From NCBI RefSeq assembly GCF_003268815.1, contig NZ_QLSV01000001.1, positions 124,001 through 188,000 of the forward strand: a stretch of 64,000 nt of DNA, read 5' to 3'. Below are positions 1 to 9,512 of the stretch, in pieces. The number at the start of each line of letters is the position of its first letter. Position 1 is the first letter of the stretch. Source of the DNA: Flavobacterium lacus (GTDB taxonomy: Bacteria > Bacteroidota > Bacteroidia > Flavobacteriales > Flavobacteriaceae). The position numbers and the translations under genes were made by a program. The notes beneath the pieces were generated by a model. The model saw only the letters and a program-made list of their open reading frames with translations. It made no database searches and was not told the DNA's origin.

Positions 1-589
1 GTTTGATGCCCAAACTTCTTATGCCGGCGAATGGAACGTGGATGAAACCTTAGATAGCTTAAAATTAAACGTCATTGTGATTGGTATCGAACACGGAAAC
101 GAAAAACGTTTGGAAGAATTGACACCCTATCAACATGAAAAATACGGTGGTGGTAATGCAGATGCGTATTTAGATTTTATTGTAACTTCGTTAAAACCGC
201 ACGTTGATAAAACCTATCGAACCAAAACAAAAGCCAAACACACCACTATTTTCGGTAGTTCGTTGGGCGGATTGGTTTCGTACTATGCGGTGTTAAAGTA
301 TGCGGAAGTATTTGAAAAAGCGGGTGTCTTCTCTCCTTCTTTTTGGTTTACAAATGATATTTTTGCGTTGACAGAAAACAAAGAAAAAATAAATGCAAAG
401 CTCTATTTCCTCTGTGGCGACAGTGAAAGCGAAGACATGGTAAGTGATTTGACTAAAATGACCACTTTGGTTGAAAAACGAATGTATAAAAAATCAAATT
501 TTAAACAAGTCATTATCAAAGATGGAAAACACAATGAAAAGTTGTGGCGGGAAAATTTTGGGGAAGCTGTTAGGTGGCTGTTAAAATAG
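1..589 (+). CDS. Alpha/beta-hydrolase, esterase D-like (5' truncated by window edge)
   Basis: Frame 2 is open from the first bases, so the gene begins upstream and the GTG at 38 is not its start. The visible part reads as the C-terminal two thirds of a putative esterase (PF00756 type). It has a nucleophile elbow GSSLGG, a later acidic stretch GDSESED that could supply the acid, and DGKHNEKLW with the likely catalytic His near the end. Family members hydrolyse carboxyl or siderophore esters, but the substrate cannot be read here. The gene ends in a normal stop. About 60 bp of AT-rich sequence with a repeated TTGTATTTGAAAACAG word separates it from convergent rnz. Confidence 0.75.
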   Translation, partial: FDAQTSYAGEWNVDETLDSLKLNVIVIGIEHGNEKRLEELTPYQHEKYGGGNADAYLDFIVTSLKPHVDKTYRTKTKAKHTTIFGSSLGGLVSYYAVLKYAEVFEKAGVFSPSFWFTNDIFALTENKEKINAKLYFLCGDSESEDMVSDLTKMTTLVEKRMYKKSNFKQVIIKDGKHNEKLWRENFGEAVRWLLK

Positions 590-652
590 TTGTTGTATTT
601 GAAAACAGTTGTATTTGAAAACAGCTATTGAAAAATGAGTAAAAAATAATTT

Positions 653-1558
653 CTAAAATTCAAACTCCTTGCCATCCTCCGCCAAAAGTACATTTGTAAA
701 AATAGTTTCTGCTTCTGTTTTAAACAGTTCAATGGATTCGTAACGGGTAGAGTAATGCCCAAGTACCAACTTTTTAACATTGGCTCTTAAAGCGATTGTA
801 GCGGCTTGCTTGGCTGTTGTATGCATCGTTTTTTCAGCAAGATGAGATTCCTTTTCTAAAAAAGTAGCTTCATGATACAACACATCCACGTTTTCAATTA
901 ATGAAATTAAATTCTCGTCATAAACCGTATCCGAACAAAAAGCATAACTTTTTTCGTGTTCGGGGTCAAAAGTAATTTCGTGATTGGGAATAATTGTTCC
1001 ATTATCTAAAGTGATATCTCCTCCGTATTTTATTTTTTGGTAGTAAACGACATCAATTCCAAGGTGTTGAATTTTATCAATGTTCAATTTTCGTTCTTTA
1101 TTTTTTTCTTGGAATAAAAATCCGTTGGTGTAAATGCGGTGTTTGAGCGGAATGGTTTTAACGATAACTTTCTCATCTTCAAACAAAACTTCGCTTTCTT
1201 TTGACTCTAATTCATGGAAATAAAGGTTGTAACCCGTAAATGAATTTCCTGCTCGTAATTGCAACAATATAATTTCTTTCACACCTTTTGGGCCGTAAAC
1301 GTGCAAATCACTTTCGCGATTAAGCAACATAAACGTAGAAATCAATCCCACCAAACCAAAAAAATGATCACCGTGTAAATGCGAAATAAAGATGTGATTG
1401 ATTTTTGAGAATTTGATTTTGTTTTTCCGCAATTGCACTTGCGTTCCTTCTCCACAATCAATCAAAAACATACGGTTTTTAATTTCTAACACTTGTGAAG
1501 TTGGATTGGTGATGGTGCGTGGTGTGGCGGCGTAACAGCCGAGGATGGTAAGTTTCAT
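653..1558 (-). CDS. rnz: Ribonuclease Z
   Basis: Short-form tRNase Z of 301 aa, the normal length. It is a metallo-beta-lactamase-fold endonuclease that trims tRNA 3' trailers in the cytoplasm. The zinc motif SHLHGDH lies at residues 59-65. It is preceded by the family stretch FLIDCGEGTQ, and later metal-ligand regions FCSDTVYDE and LGHYSTRY are present. It is last in a minus-strand run pyrR-pyrB-STAS-like-rnz. The space to the preceding gene is filled entirely by a GTTGTCGGTT word repeat. Confidence 0.95.
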   Translation of the reverse strand: MKLTILGCYAATPRTITNPTSQVLEIKNRMFLIDCGEGTQVQLRKNKIKFSKINHIFISHLHGDHFFGLVGLISTFMLLNRESDLHVYGPKGVKEIILLQLRAGNSFTGYNLYFHELESKESEVLFEDEKVIVKTIPLKHRIYTNGFLFQEKNKERKLNIDKIQHLGIDVVYYQKIKYGGDITLDNGTIIPNHEITFDPEHEKSYAFCSDTVYDENLISLIENVDVLYHEATFLEKESHLAEKTMHTTAKQAATIALRANVKKLVLGHYSTRYESIELFKTEAETIFTNVLLAEDGKEFEF

Positions 1559-1560
1559 AA

Positions 1561-1597
1561 GGAAGTTGTCGGTTGTCGGTTATTTGTTGTCGGTTAA
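1561..1597. repeat. GTTGTCGGTT word repeat between rnz and the STAS-like gene
   Basis: Three copies of the word GTTGTCGGTT occur, two of them overlapping. They fill the space between the rnz start codon and the stop codon of the next gene. The same word recurs at 8521-8541 and in the arms of the cassette at 11.9-13.3 kb. Confidence 0.7.
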
Positions 1598-1926
1598 AAA
1601 CCCAAATCACGTTCAATTTCTTCCATTTCAATAATGTCGTGGGCTTCTAATAGTGTAGGAACAACGGTTAATTTGGTTGGAACATCATTAAAATTAATAT
1701 CTTGAACCACCATGACAAATGATTTTTTTCCTTTTTTATGGGTTTTGGATAAATCATTGAACAATTGTATTTGTTTTAAATCCACATCCTTGTCTTTTGA
1801 CATATCTAAAATGAGATTCTGACTTTTAAAACTAGTATGCTGCGAAGTGACTTTTTCAAGAAAAGCTTCGCAGTCACCTTGGGTGTTTTTTAAAATGGTA
1901 GTATGTCCTTTTTGTTCGACTTTCAT
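1594..1926 (-). CDS. Small STAS-like protein upstream of rnz
   Basis: A 110-aa soluble protein without signal peptide or membrane segment. The alternating beta/alpha pattern, with a central NLILDMSKDKDVDLKQIQLF strand-helix unit and a C-terminal PTLLEAHDIIEMEEIERDLG helix, resembles the STAS/anti-sigma-antagonist fold. That is a structural guess. It lies between pyrB and rnz in the same direction. Homologues in this position in related genomes are often called ribonuclease Z by association, but this protein has no metal-binding motif. Function unknown. Confidence 0.7.
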   Translation of the reverse strand: MKVEQKGHTTILKNTQGDCEAFLEKVTSQHTSFKSQNLILDMSKDKDVDLKQIQLFNDLSKTHKKGKKSFVMVVQDINFNDVPTKLTVVPTLLEAHDIIEMEEIERDLGF

Positions 1927-1931
1927 GTATT

Positions 1932-1971
1932 TTAAGGTGCTGAGGTACTAAGGTTCTGAGGCTCTAAGTTA
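1932..1971. repeat. GGTTCTGAGG/ACTAAGG word repeat
   Basis: The words GGTGCTGAGG-TACTAA and GGTTCTGAGG-CTCTAA follow each other directly between the start of the STAS-like gene and the pyrB stop codon. The same word family occurs at 24.4, 58.3, 62.95 and 63.4 kb. Confidence 0.7.
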
Positions 1972-1978
1972 CAAAAAA

Positions 1979-2905
1979 TTATTTAATTTTAGAAGCCAAA
2001 AGGTAAATTACTGCCATTCTAATAGCGACACCGTTCTCAACTTGTTCCAAAATAACGGATTGTTTGGAGTCGGCTACATCACTTGTGATTTCAACTCCAC
2101 GGTTGATTGGTCCGGGATGCATGATGACAATTTCTTTGCTAAGTGAATCCAAAAGTGCTTTATCTACACCATATTGTTGCGCATATTCTCTTGTTGATGG
2201 AAAATAATTGACATCCATTCGTTCGTTTTGCACACGAAGCATATTGGCTACATCGCACCATTCTAGAGCTTTTCTCAAATTGGGTTCAACCGAAACACCT
2301 AAACTTTCAATGTGTTTTGGGATTAGTGTTTTTGGTCCGCACACTTTCACTTCTGCTCCTTGCATTTGCAGCGCAAAAATATTTGAAAGTGCTACTCTGG
2401 AATGCAGAATATCACCCACAATTACAACCTTTTTTCCGCCTACTTCGCCTAATCGTTCTCTTATAGAATAACTGTCTAATAACGCTTGTGTAGGATGTTC
2501 GTGTGCTCCGTCTCCGGCATTGATAATACTTGCTTTTACATTTTTAGAAAGGAAATAAGCGGCTCCCGGATTGGCGTGACGCATGACGACCATATCCACT
2601 TTCATAGCCAAAATATTATTGACGGTATCAATTAAGGTTTCCCCTTTTTTGACGGATGATTGAGCCGCAGAAAAACTAATCACATCAGCAGAAAGTCTTT
2701 TTTGAGCCAGTTCGAATGATAATTTCGTCCGTGTACTGTTTTCAAAAAAGATATTGGCAATGGTAATATCCCGTAAAGACGGAACTTTTTTAATCGGACG
2801 ATTAATCACTTCTTTAAAATGATCGGCTGTTTCAAAAATAAGTTGAATATCTTCCGGTTGAAGGTATTTTATGCCTAATAAATGGTTGACAGTTAGTTCA
2901 GACAT
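1979..2905 (-). CDS. pyrB: Aspartate carbamoyltransferase catalytic subunit
   Basis: Catalyses carbamoyl phosphate + aspartate to carbamoyl aspartate, the committed step of pyrimidine synthesis. It has 308 aa, typical for catalytic chains. The carbamoyl-phosphate loop FFENSTRTKLSFE is at residues 53-65, HPTQALLDS follows mid-protein, and HPGPINRGVEI is near the C-terminus. The start codon overlaps the end of pyrR by 8 bp, so the two are translationally coupled. No pyrI is present nearby. Confidence 0.97.
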   Translation of the reverse strand: MSELTVNHLLGIKYLQPEDIQLIFETADHFKEVINRPIKKVPSLRDITIANIFFENSTRTKLSFELAQKRLSADVISFSAAQSSVKKGETLIDTVNNILAMKVDMVVMRHANPGAAYFLSKNVKASIINAGDGAHEHPTQALLDSYSIRERLGEVGGKKVVIVGDILHSRVALSNIFALQMQGAEVKVCGPKTLIPKHIESLGVSVEPNLRKALEWCDVANMLRVQNERMDVNYFPSTREYAQQYGVDKALLDSLSKEIVIMHPGPINRGVEITSDVADSKQSVILEQVENGVAIRMAVIYLLASKIK

Positions 2906-3461
2906 TTTCAGGTGTTTGTGTGTTAGTAGTTACTAAATATACGGTGTCTTCGCCTTCATTTTCAGTCCAGCAAACTTTTACTTTTTCGTTGTTAATGGCA
3001 TCCACTTGTCTTCCTCTGTAATCGGGTTGAATGGGCAAATGACGGCTAAATCGTCTATCAATGAGTACCAAAAGCTCAATTTCGCTTGGTCTTCCGAAGG
3101 ATTGAATGGCAGTTAAAGCAGAACGAATGCTTCGGCCGGTATATAAAACATCATCAATAAAAATGACTTTTTTATCTTCTACAATAAAATCAATTTCGGT
3201 TTTGTTGGCTTCCAACGGTTTTTCGCCACGACGGAAATCATCTCTAAAAAAAGTGATGTCTAACAATCCGAATTGTATGGTGTTGATGTTGTATTCTTCC
3301 TGCAATAATTTAACAATCCGTTTGGCTAAAAAAGAACCACGCGGCTGTAATCCAATAATGATCGTATCTGTGAAATCAAGGTGTTTTTCAATCAGCTGAC
3401 AGGCCAAACGATGGAGAATGATATTGACTTCTTTGGAAGTGAGCAATACTTTTTGACTCAT
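2898..3461 (-). CDS. pyrR: Bifunctional pyr operon regulator / uracil phosphoribosyltransferase
   Basis: A PyrR homologue of 187 aa. The PRPP-binding loop FIDDVLYTGRSIRSAL is at residues 101-116 and the characteristic LLVLIDRRFSRHLPI follows. In Firmicutes PyrR binds pyr mRNA with UMP to promote attenuation and has weak UPRTase activity. Here it is the first gene and overlaps pyrB. I see no clear PyrR-type antiterminator in the roughly 50 bp leader, so the regulatory role is inferred from family only. Confidence 0.93.
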   Translation of the reverse strand: MSQKVLLTSKEVNIILHRLACQLIEKHLDFTDTIIIGLQPRGSFLAKRIVKLLQEEYNINTIQFGLLDITFFRDDFRRGEKPLEANKTEIDFIVEDKKVIFIDDVLYTGRSIRSALTAIQSFGRPSEIELLVLIDRRFSRHLPIQPDYRGRQVDAINNEKVKVCWTENEGEDTVYLVTTNTQTPENV

Positions 3462-3510
3462 GGTGGTGGTGTTTGGTGTGTAAAGATATAATTTTTTTTA
3501 CGATTTGGAT

Positions 3511-3542
3511 TTAAAAAAAATCCCGAAACAACGTCTCAGGAT
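3511..3542 (-). terminator. Rho-independent terminator of the ABC-F gene
   Basis: Read on the minus strand, a stem ATCCTGA / TTCGGGAT (one G-U pair) is followed by eight T residues, 12 nt after the ABC-F stop codon. It separates that gene from pyrR downstream. Confidence 0.75.
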
Positions 3543-3553
3543 TCTATTTATCA

Positions 3554-5233
<1,680 letters not shown>

Positions 5234-5297
5234 TTATTTAGAATAAATATAGGTTTAATTTAACTGTCTGTTAACAAGATATAAACGGTAGAAAAAA

Positions 5298-5305
5298 TAC
5301 TTTTG
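5298..5305 (+). promoter_or_regulatory. -7 box TACTTTTG of the thioredoxin-fold lipoprotein gene
   Basis: Matches the Bacteroidota -7 consensus TAnnTTTG and lies 20 bp before the ATG at 5326. No good -33 TTG is seen at the usual 19-20 bp. Confidence 0.55.
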
Positions 5306-5325
5306 CTATAATCTAATACCACATA

Positions 5326-6732
5326 ATGATTGCCTATTCAAAAAAAATACTTTCCTTCTTACCCATTTCCATACTGTTTGTAGTTATTGGATGTCAAAAA
5401 GAATTTGACAAAGATAATTATACAGCTTATTTTGGTGGTGAAGTAATTAATCCCAAAAGTAACTTTGTCTTGTTTCTAAAAGACGATGAAGTTATTGATA
5501 CTCTTTTTTTGGATAAAAACAATCGATTTATTAAGAAATTTGATTCGTTAACTCCCGGTTTATATACTTTTAAGCATGAACCTGAATATCAATATGTTTA
5601 CTTTGATAAAAACGACAGTTTAATGGTTCGCATTAATCCGATTGAATTTGATGAATCGATAGTGTTTTGTGGCCGCGGTGATGAAAAGAATAACTTTTTG
5701 ATGGAACTTTATCTCAAAAATGAAGACGACAAAAATAAAATGTTTGATGTTTTTGATTATGATGTAGATAAATTTATCTCAAATTGTGATTCATCCTACG
5801 ACAGTAAAGCAAAGTTTTATAATTCCAAAAAAGAGAAAATTAAATGGAATGATGACTTTGATTTGTATGCGAAAACAATGCTGAAATTTCATCATTTTTC
5901 TAAGAAAGAAATTTATCCGATGGCTCACAAAATGAGAACGGGTGCAAATGTTGCGAATAAGCTCCCTGCCAATTATTACAACCATAGAAATGAAGTTGAT
6001 TTTAACAATAAGTCATTAGTAAATTATTCGCCCTTTGTTCGATACTTAACCCATTTTTTAGGAAATGTTTCCTTTAGTCAACCCATTTCATCAAATTTGG
6101 AGGACGAAGATTTAGTGCAACACATTCACAAATTAAACATTGCCGATACGCTTTTTAAGAATGAGAAAATAAAAAATAGAATTCTTGACAATATTGCTTT
6201 TTCCTATTTATTAGAAGATCAAAATATTGTGAATAATCAAAAATTCCTAGCACGTTACAACCAACTGTCCACAGATAAAGGCAAACAAAACGAGATTAAT
6301 AAAATCGGTTCTTCCATACAATACCTGTCACTTGGAAATGATTTACCAGCCGTTACGCTGATTGATTTAAATGGTAATAAAATCAATAGTCAAACCATTT
6401 TAAACAAAAAAACTGTTATTTTCTTTTGGACAGAAAATGCAGAATCACATTTATTAGCCGTTCACAAAAAGGCATTGGATTTTCACAAAAACAATCCTGA
6501 TTATCAGTTTGTAGCTATTAATATTGATGAAGATCAAACGAAATGGAAAAAAGTGTTAGAAAATCACAGATTTGGAACGATCAATGAATTTAGAGCCGAT
6601 AATTTTGAAGAATTAAAAGATAAATGGGTAATTACAAAATTGCACCGCACCATCATTTTAGATGAAACCGGAAAAATTCATAATGGTTTTGTAAACCTGT
6701 TTGATGTGAAATTTGCAGAGAATTTAAAATAG
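5326..6732 (+). CDS. Lipoprotein with C-terminal thioredoxin-like (TlpA-type) domain lacking the CxxC
   Basis: A 468-aa protein with a type II signal peptide ending VVIGC, so a probable membrane-anchored lipoprotein. The middle region is not recognised. Residues from about 343 (LGNDLPAVTLIDLNG) to the end have the TlpA/AhpC fold pattern, but where WCxxC should stand the sequence reads FFWTENAESH. No disulfide exchange is therefore expected. Bacteroidota carry many such redox-dead TlpA lipoproteins of unknown role. It is monocistronic, with its own promoter and a strong terminator. Confidence 0.75.
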   Translation: MIAYSKKILSFLPISILFVVIGCQKEFDKDNYTAYFGGEVINPKSNFVLFLKDDEVIDTLFLDKNNRFIKKFDSLTPGLYTFKHEPEYQYVYFDKNDSLMVRINPIEFDESIVFCGRGDEKNNFLMELYLKNEDDKNKMFDVFDYDVDKFISNCDSSYDSKAKFYNSKKEKIKWNDDFDLYAKTMLKFHHFSKKEIYPMAHKMRTGANVANKLPANYYNHRNEVDFNNKSLVNYSPFVRYLTHFLGNVSFSQPISSNLEDEDLVQHIHKLNIADTLFKNEKIKNRILDNIAFSYLLEDQNIVNNQKFLARYNQLSTDKGKQNEINKIGSSIQYLSLGNDLPAVTLIDLNGNKINSQTILNKKTVIFFWTENAESHLLAVHKKALDFHKNNPDYQFVAINIDEDQTKWKKVLENHRFGTINEFRADNFEELKDKWVITKLHRTIILDETGKIHNGFVNLFDVKFAENLK

Positions 6733-6748
6733 AAAAATTATAAAATAG

Positions 6749-6787
6749 AAAATCCCGTCACTTGAAAAAATTACGGGATTTTTTTAT
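6749..6787 (+). terminator. Bidirectional terminator
   Basis: A perfect 8-bp stem AATCCCGT/ACGGGATT is flanked by T-run and A-run. It lies between two convergent genes and can serve both. Confidence 0.85.
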
Positions 6788-6796
6788 GTTTAAAAA

Positions 6797-7453
6797 CTAT
6801 TGATTTGCTTTTGCATGATCGGCTAAAAACTGAGCCAAACCAATATCTGTTAACGGATGTTTTAACAATCCTAAAATGGCTGATAATGGTCCGGTCATTA
6901 CATCGGCACCAATTTTTGCACAATTCACAATGTGCATTGTGTGACGAACTGAAGCAGCCAAAATTTGTGTATCATAACCATAGTTGTCATAAATATCACG
7001 GATTTCTTCGATAAGAGCTAAACCATCAGTAGAAACATCATCCAACCTTCCAATAAATGGCGAAACATACGTAGCTCCTGCTTTCGCTGCTAACAAAGCT
7101 TGTCCGGCAGAAAAAACCAACGTTACATTCGTTTTTACTCCTCTATCTGAGAAATATTTACATGCTTTGATACCTTCTTTAGTCATTGGTAATTTTACAA
7201 CGATTTGATCGTGTAATTCCGATAACTCTTCGCCTTCTTTTATCATTCCGTCATAATCGGTTGCGATTACTTCGGCACTTACATCGCCGGTTACAATGTT
7301 ACAAATATCTACATAATGCTTTAAAACATTATTCTTTCCGCTGATGCCTTCTTTGGCCATCAAAGACGGATTGGTTGTTACTCCATCTAAAACACCCAAA
7401 GCCTGAGCTTCTTTGATTTGATCGAGGTTGGCGGTGTCAATAAAAAATTTCAT
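6797..7453 (-). CDS. tal: Transaldolase, small FSA/TalC-type
   Basis: A 218-aa TIM-barrel aldolase of the fructose-6-phosphate aldolase/transaldolase subfamily. It acts in the non-oxidative pentose phosphate pathway (sedoheptulose-7-P + glyceraldehyde-3-P) or cleaves fructose-6-P. Visible signatures are [11 protein letters not shown] at the N-terminus, [13 protein letters not shown], the Schiff-base lysine in VVKLPMT (K87), and [19 protein letters not shown]. Sequence alone does not separate transaldolase from F6P aldolase here. Monocistronic, with a clear promoter. Confidence 0.93.
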   Translation of the reverse strand: MKFFIDTANLDQIKEAQALGVLDGVTTNPSLMAKEGISGKNNVLKHYVDICNIVTGDVSAEVIATDYDGMIKEGEELSELHDQIVVKLPMTKEGIKACKYFSDRGVKTNVTLVFSAGQALLAAKAGATYVSPFIGRLDDVSTDGLALIEEIRDIYDNYGYDTQILAASVRHTMHIVNCAKIGADVMTGPLSAILGLLKHPLTDIGLAQFLADHAKANQ

Positions 7454-7479
7454 ATGTGAGTTGTGTTTAAATTCGGATG

Positions 7480-7509
7480 CAAAGTTACTATTTTTGTTTC
7501 AAGTTTCAA
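7480..7509 (-). promoter_or_regulatory. Promoter of tal (-7 TAACTTTG, -33 TTG inside repeat array)
   Basis: On the minus strand TTG (7509-7507), a 19-bp spacer and TAACTTTG (7487-7480) match the Bacteroidota promoter, 27 bp before the ATG. The -33 TTG belongs to the second unit of the heptamer array. Confidence 0.75.
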
Positions 7510-7531
7510 GTTTCAAGTTTCAAGTTTCAAG
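7497..7531. repeat. (TTTCAAG)x5 perfect heptamer array
   Basis: Five exact head-to-tail copies of TTTCAAG upstream of tal, overlapping its -33 region. Confidence 0.95.
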
Positions 7532-7561
7532 TTTTTCTTCAAACAAGCGTTCAATTTATCT

Positions 7562-7624
7562 CACGTAAAGTCGCAAAGTCGCAAAAACTACGTCCGGAAA
7601 TTTGCGTCTTTGCGTCTTTGCGAG
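7562..7624. repeat. Inverted word repeat (GCAAAGtC units), hairpin-forming
   Basis: The left arm carries tandem GTCGCAAA words and the right arm the inverted TTTGCGTC words (AAAGtCGCAAAGtCGCAAA against TTTGCGtCTTTGCGtCTTT). About 12 bp lie between the arms. No gene is inside. It sits in the gap between tal and the SDR gene. Confidence 0.8.
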
Positions 7625-7681
7625 ATTTTCTTTCATTTTTTCAATGCGAGAAAATTAGAGAGATGGAGCAACAACCACAAT

Positions 7682-8485
7682 TTAAAGTTTGTAATGCCTC
7701 ATCAACATTTTTTCATACATTTTATCAGGCAAAATTCGTTTTAAAACAACTGAAAAACGTTGCATAAAACTCCCAACTTTATAATGAACATTCGGTTTGG
7801 AAGTTTCAATTATTTTATGAATTGCAAAGGCCATTTCGTTGGGATTACTACCTGAATCAACGTGTTCATCCATCATTTTTAGTGTATTTCCATAAGGAAT
7901 TTCGTAAGATGATTCATCATTTAAAGGAGCATGATAACGACCTGAAGCTATATTGGTAGCAAAATCACCGGGAGCCACATTGGTTAATTGAATGCCGAAC
8001 GATTTGACTTCCATTCGAATGGCTTCGGTAATGAGTTCCAACGCACCTTTGGAGGCAGAATACACACTCCGATAAGGCAAACCCATATAACCGGCAATAG
8101 AAGTAATATTGATTATTAAGCCTGATTTTTGACTTCTCATTTGAGGCAAAACAGCTTTTATCACTTCAATCGGACCAAAAAAATTGGTTTCAAAATTGTT
8201 TTTGATTTCTTGGGTTGGAATTTCTTCAAGCGGACCGGTAATTCCGACTCCGGCATTATTGATGACAACATCCAATTTGCCTTCTTTTTGAATTAATTCG
8301 GAAATGGCATTTTTAATACTGTTCACATCACGTACATCCAATTCTAACAATTGAAAAACGGAATCTTTCACTTGATTAGGATTTCTACTTGTTCCATAAA
8401 CAACATAGCCTTTTTGATGTAGAAAAGTGCCAATTGATTTACCAATTCCGCTGGAACCGCCAGTGATGAGAATTACTTTTGACAT
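7682..8485 (-). CDS. Short-chain dehydrogenase/reductase, classical SDR
   Basis: A 267-aa NAD(P)-dependent oxidoreductase with a Rossmann fold. Visible motifs are the dinucleotide loop TGGSSGIG (residues 8-15), NNAG, the catalytic Ser in ITSIAG and YSASK with the catalytic Tyr and Lys. The long C-terminal part (IIETSKPNVHYKVGSFMQRF) is typical of the retinol-dehydrogenase-like SDRs that act on lipids or steroids, but the substrate is unknown. Monocistronic, with a TATATTTG box 17 bp upstream of the ATG. Confidence 0.9.
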   Translation of the reverse strand: MSKVILITGGSSGIGKSIGTFLHQKGYVVYGTSRNPNQVKDSVFQLLELDVRDVNSIKNAISELIQKEGKLDVVINNAGVGITGPLEEIPTQEIKNNFETNFFGPIEVIKAVLPQMRSQKSGLIINITSIAGYMGLPYRSVYSASKGALELITEAIRMEVKSFGIQLTNVAPGDFATNIASGRYHAPLNDESSYEIPYGNTLKMMDEHVDSGSNPNEMAFAIHKIIETSKPNVHYKVGSFMQRFSVVLKRILPDKMYEKMLMRHYKL

Positions 8486-8501
8486 GGTTGGGTTTAAAAA
8501 G

Positions 8502-8509
8502 CAAATATA
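8502..8509 (-). promoter_or_regulatory. -7 box TATATTTG of the SDR gene
   Basis: Minus-strand match to TAnnTTTG, 17 bp before the start codon. The expected -33 position shows no TTG. Confidence 0.55.
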
Positions 8510-8914
8510 GTGAAAAAGTTATCGGCTGTCGGTTGTCGGTTTTCTGTTATTTGTTATTTGTTAACCTTGCTCCTCAACGAGTTCTAAAAAAGATTTCCTA
8601 TGAAAAGGCAAATGTCTTGACTTTGCGAAATTTAAAGTAGTAAAAATAAAGTAAGAAATTGTCGAAATTTTATTATTTTTATGTAAAATTATACGCTACT
8701 AAGGAAAGATATGGCATTAGATAGCAAAGCTTAATTTATTAATGAAATACAAAAGTAATGACTACCTTACATTCCGCAAAGTCCGGAGACATTTGCGGAG
8801 CGTCGTTACTAAGCAGACTTTGTGAAGCGGAGGTTTGAACTCAAGCATTTCAACTGCATCAGCAATTTCAAGTAAAGCACAAACTATACCAACAATCATA
8901 ATAAATATTCAACA
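8510..8914. other. Gene-poor gap with word repeat and a GC-richer relic-like patch
   Basis: No credible ORF. It begins with GTTGTCGG-type words (8521-8541) and GTTATTT words (8546-8562). Around 8767-8838 the composition turns noticeably more GC-rich (TCCGCAAAGTCCGGAG, TTTGCGGAGCG, GAAGCGGAGG) than the surrounding DNA. It looks like a relic of coding or repeat DNA of other origin, but I cannot assign it. Confidence 0.4.
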
Positions 8915-9352
8915 ATGATGTCCTATTTAACATTAATAACATTATCACTTGTATTTAATAATACAGTTTTAGTAGAAGGAAAAGGTTTTAAAGGTTATAT
9001 ATTTTCTAAGGAATATAAGAACAAGTATTTTGTGAGAGACACTGATAAATTATTTACTCCAACAATAGAAAATATTATGGAGGTTGAAAAGTTATTAAAT
9101 CAAAAATCAAAAGATATAAAACGCAATAAATTATCAACCGAAAACAAATGTTGGAATTATAATAAATTATGTAAATATAACAGACAATATTTTGGTGAAA
9201 TTGATGAGAACGGCAACAAAATGATTTTTGTAAACTTCATTTTGAAAAAATCAACACCTGAATATTGGAATAAAGATGTTGTTATAGTTTTAGATGATAG
9301 TTGTGATTATGTTTGGAATGATAAAATCAAAATTGATGATGTCCAAAACTAA
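8915..9352 (+). CDS. Small secreted hypothetical protein
   Basis: A 145-aa protein with a hydrophobic N-terminus that could be a signal peptide. The rest is polar and lysine-rich, with YNRQYFGEIDENGNKMIFVN and a C-terminal DVVIVLDDSCDYVWNDK. That pattern resembles small uncharacterised Bacteroidota proteins scattered near polymorphic-toxin loci, as far as I recall, but no family name can be given. It stands alone in AT-rich DNA beside a relic-like patch, which suggests accessory origin. Confidence 0.55.
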   Translation: MMSYLTLITLSLVFNNTVLVEGKGFKGYIFSKEYKNKYFVRDTDKLFTPTIENIMEVEKLLNQKSKDIKRNKLSTENKCWNYNKLCKYNRQYFGEIDENGNKMIFVNFILKKSTPEYWNKDVVIVLDDSCDYVWNDKIKIDDVQN

Positions 9353-9512
9353 GATGAACTAAAATCCAAAACTTAACCCAAGTAAATCAATACTTAAATA
9401 AAATTTAAATCCAAAAGGCAAAGGTAATAGTTTGCCTTATTTGATTTAAAAATTGCTTTATACTTTCAGAAGCTAAAAAAAGACATTACTGTAAAAAATA
9501 ATTATTAAACTT

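Noticed and set aside
3462..3510. PyrR-binding attenuator in front of pyrR
   Set aside because: The leader is too short and lacks an antiterminator/terminator pair; the hairpin present belongs to the upstream ABC-F gene.
7497..7531. Possible CRISPR array
   Set aside because: Units are 7 bp with no spacers. The same applies to the 64-bp tandem at 14.2 kb.
7463..7767. Two ORFs on the plus strand
   Set aside because: They are translations of the TTTCAAG array and the inverted GCAAAG repeat, low complexity and overlapping the SDR gene end.
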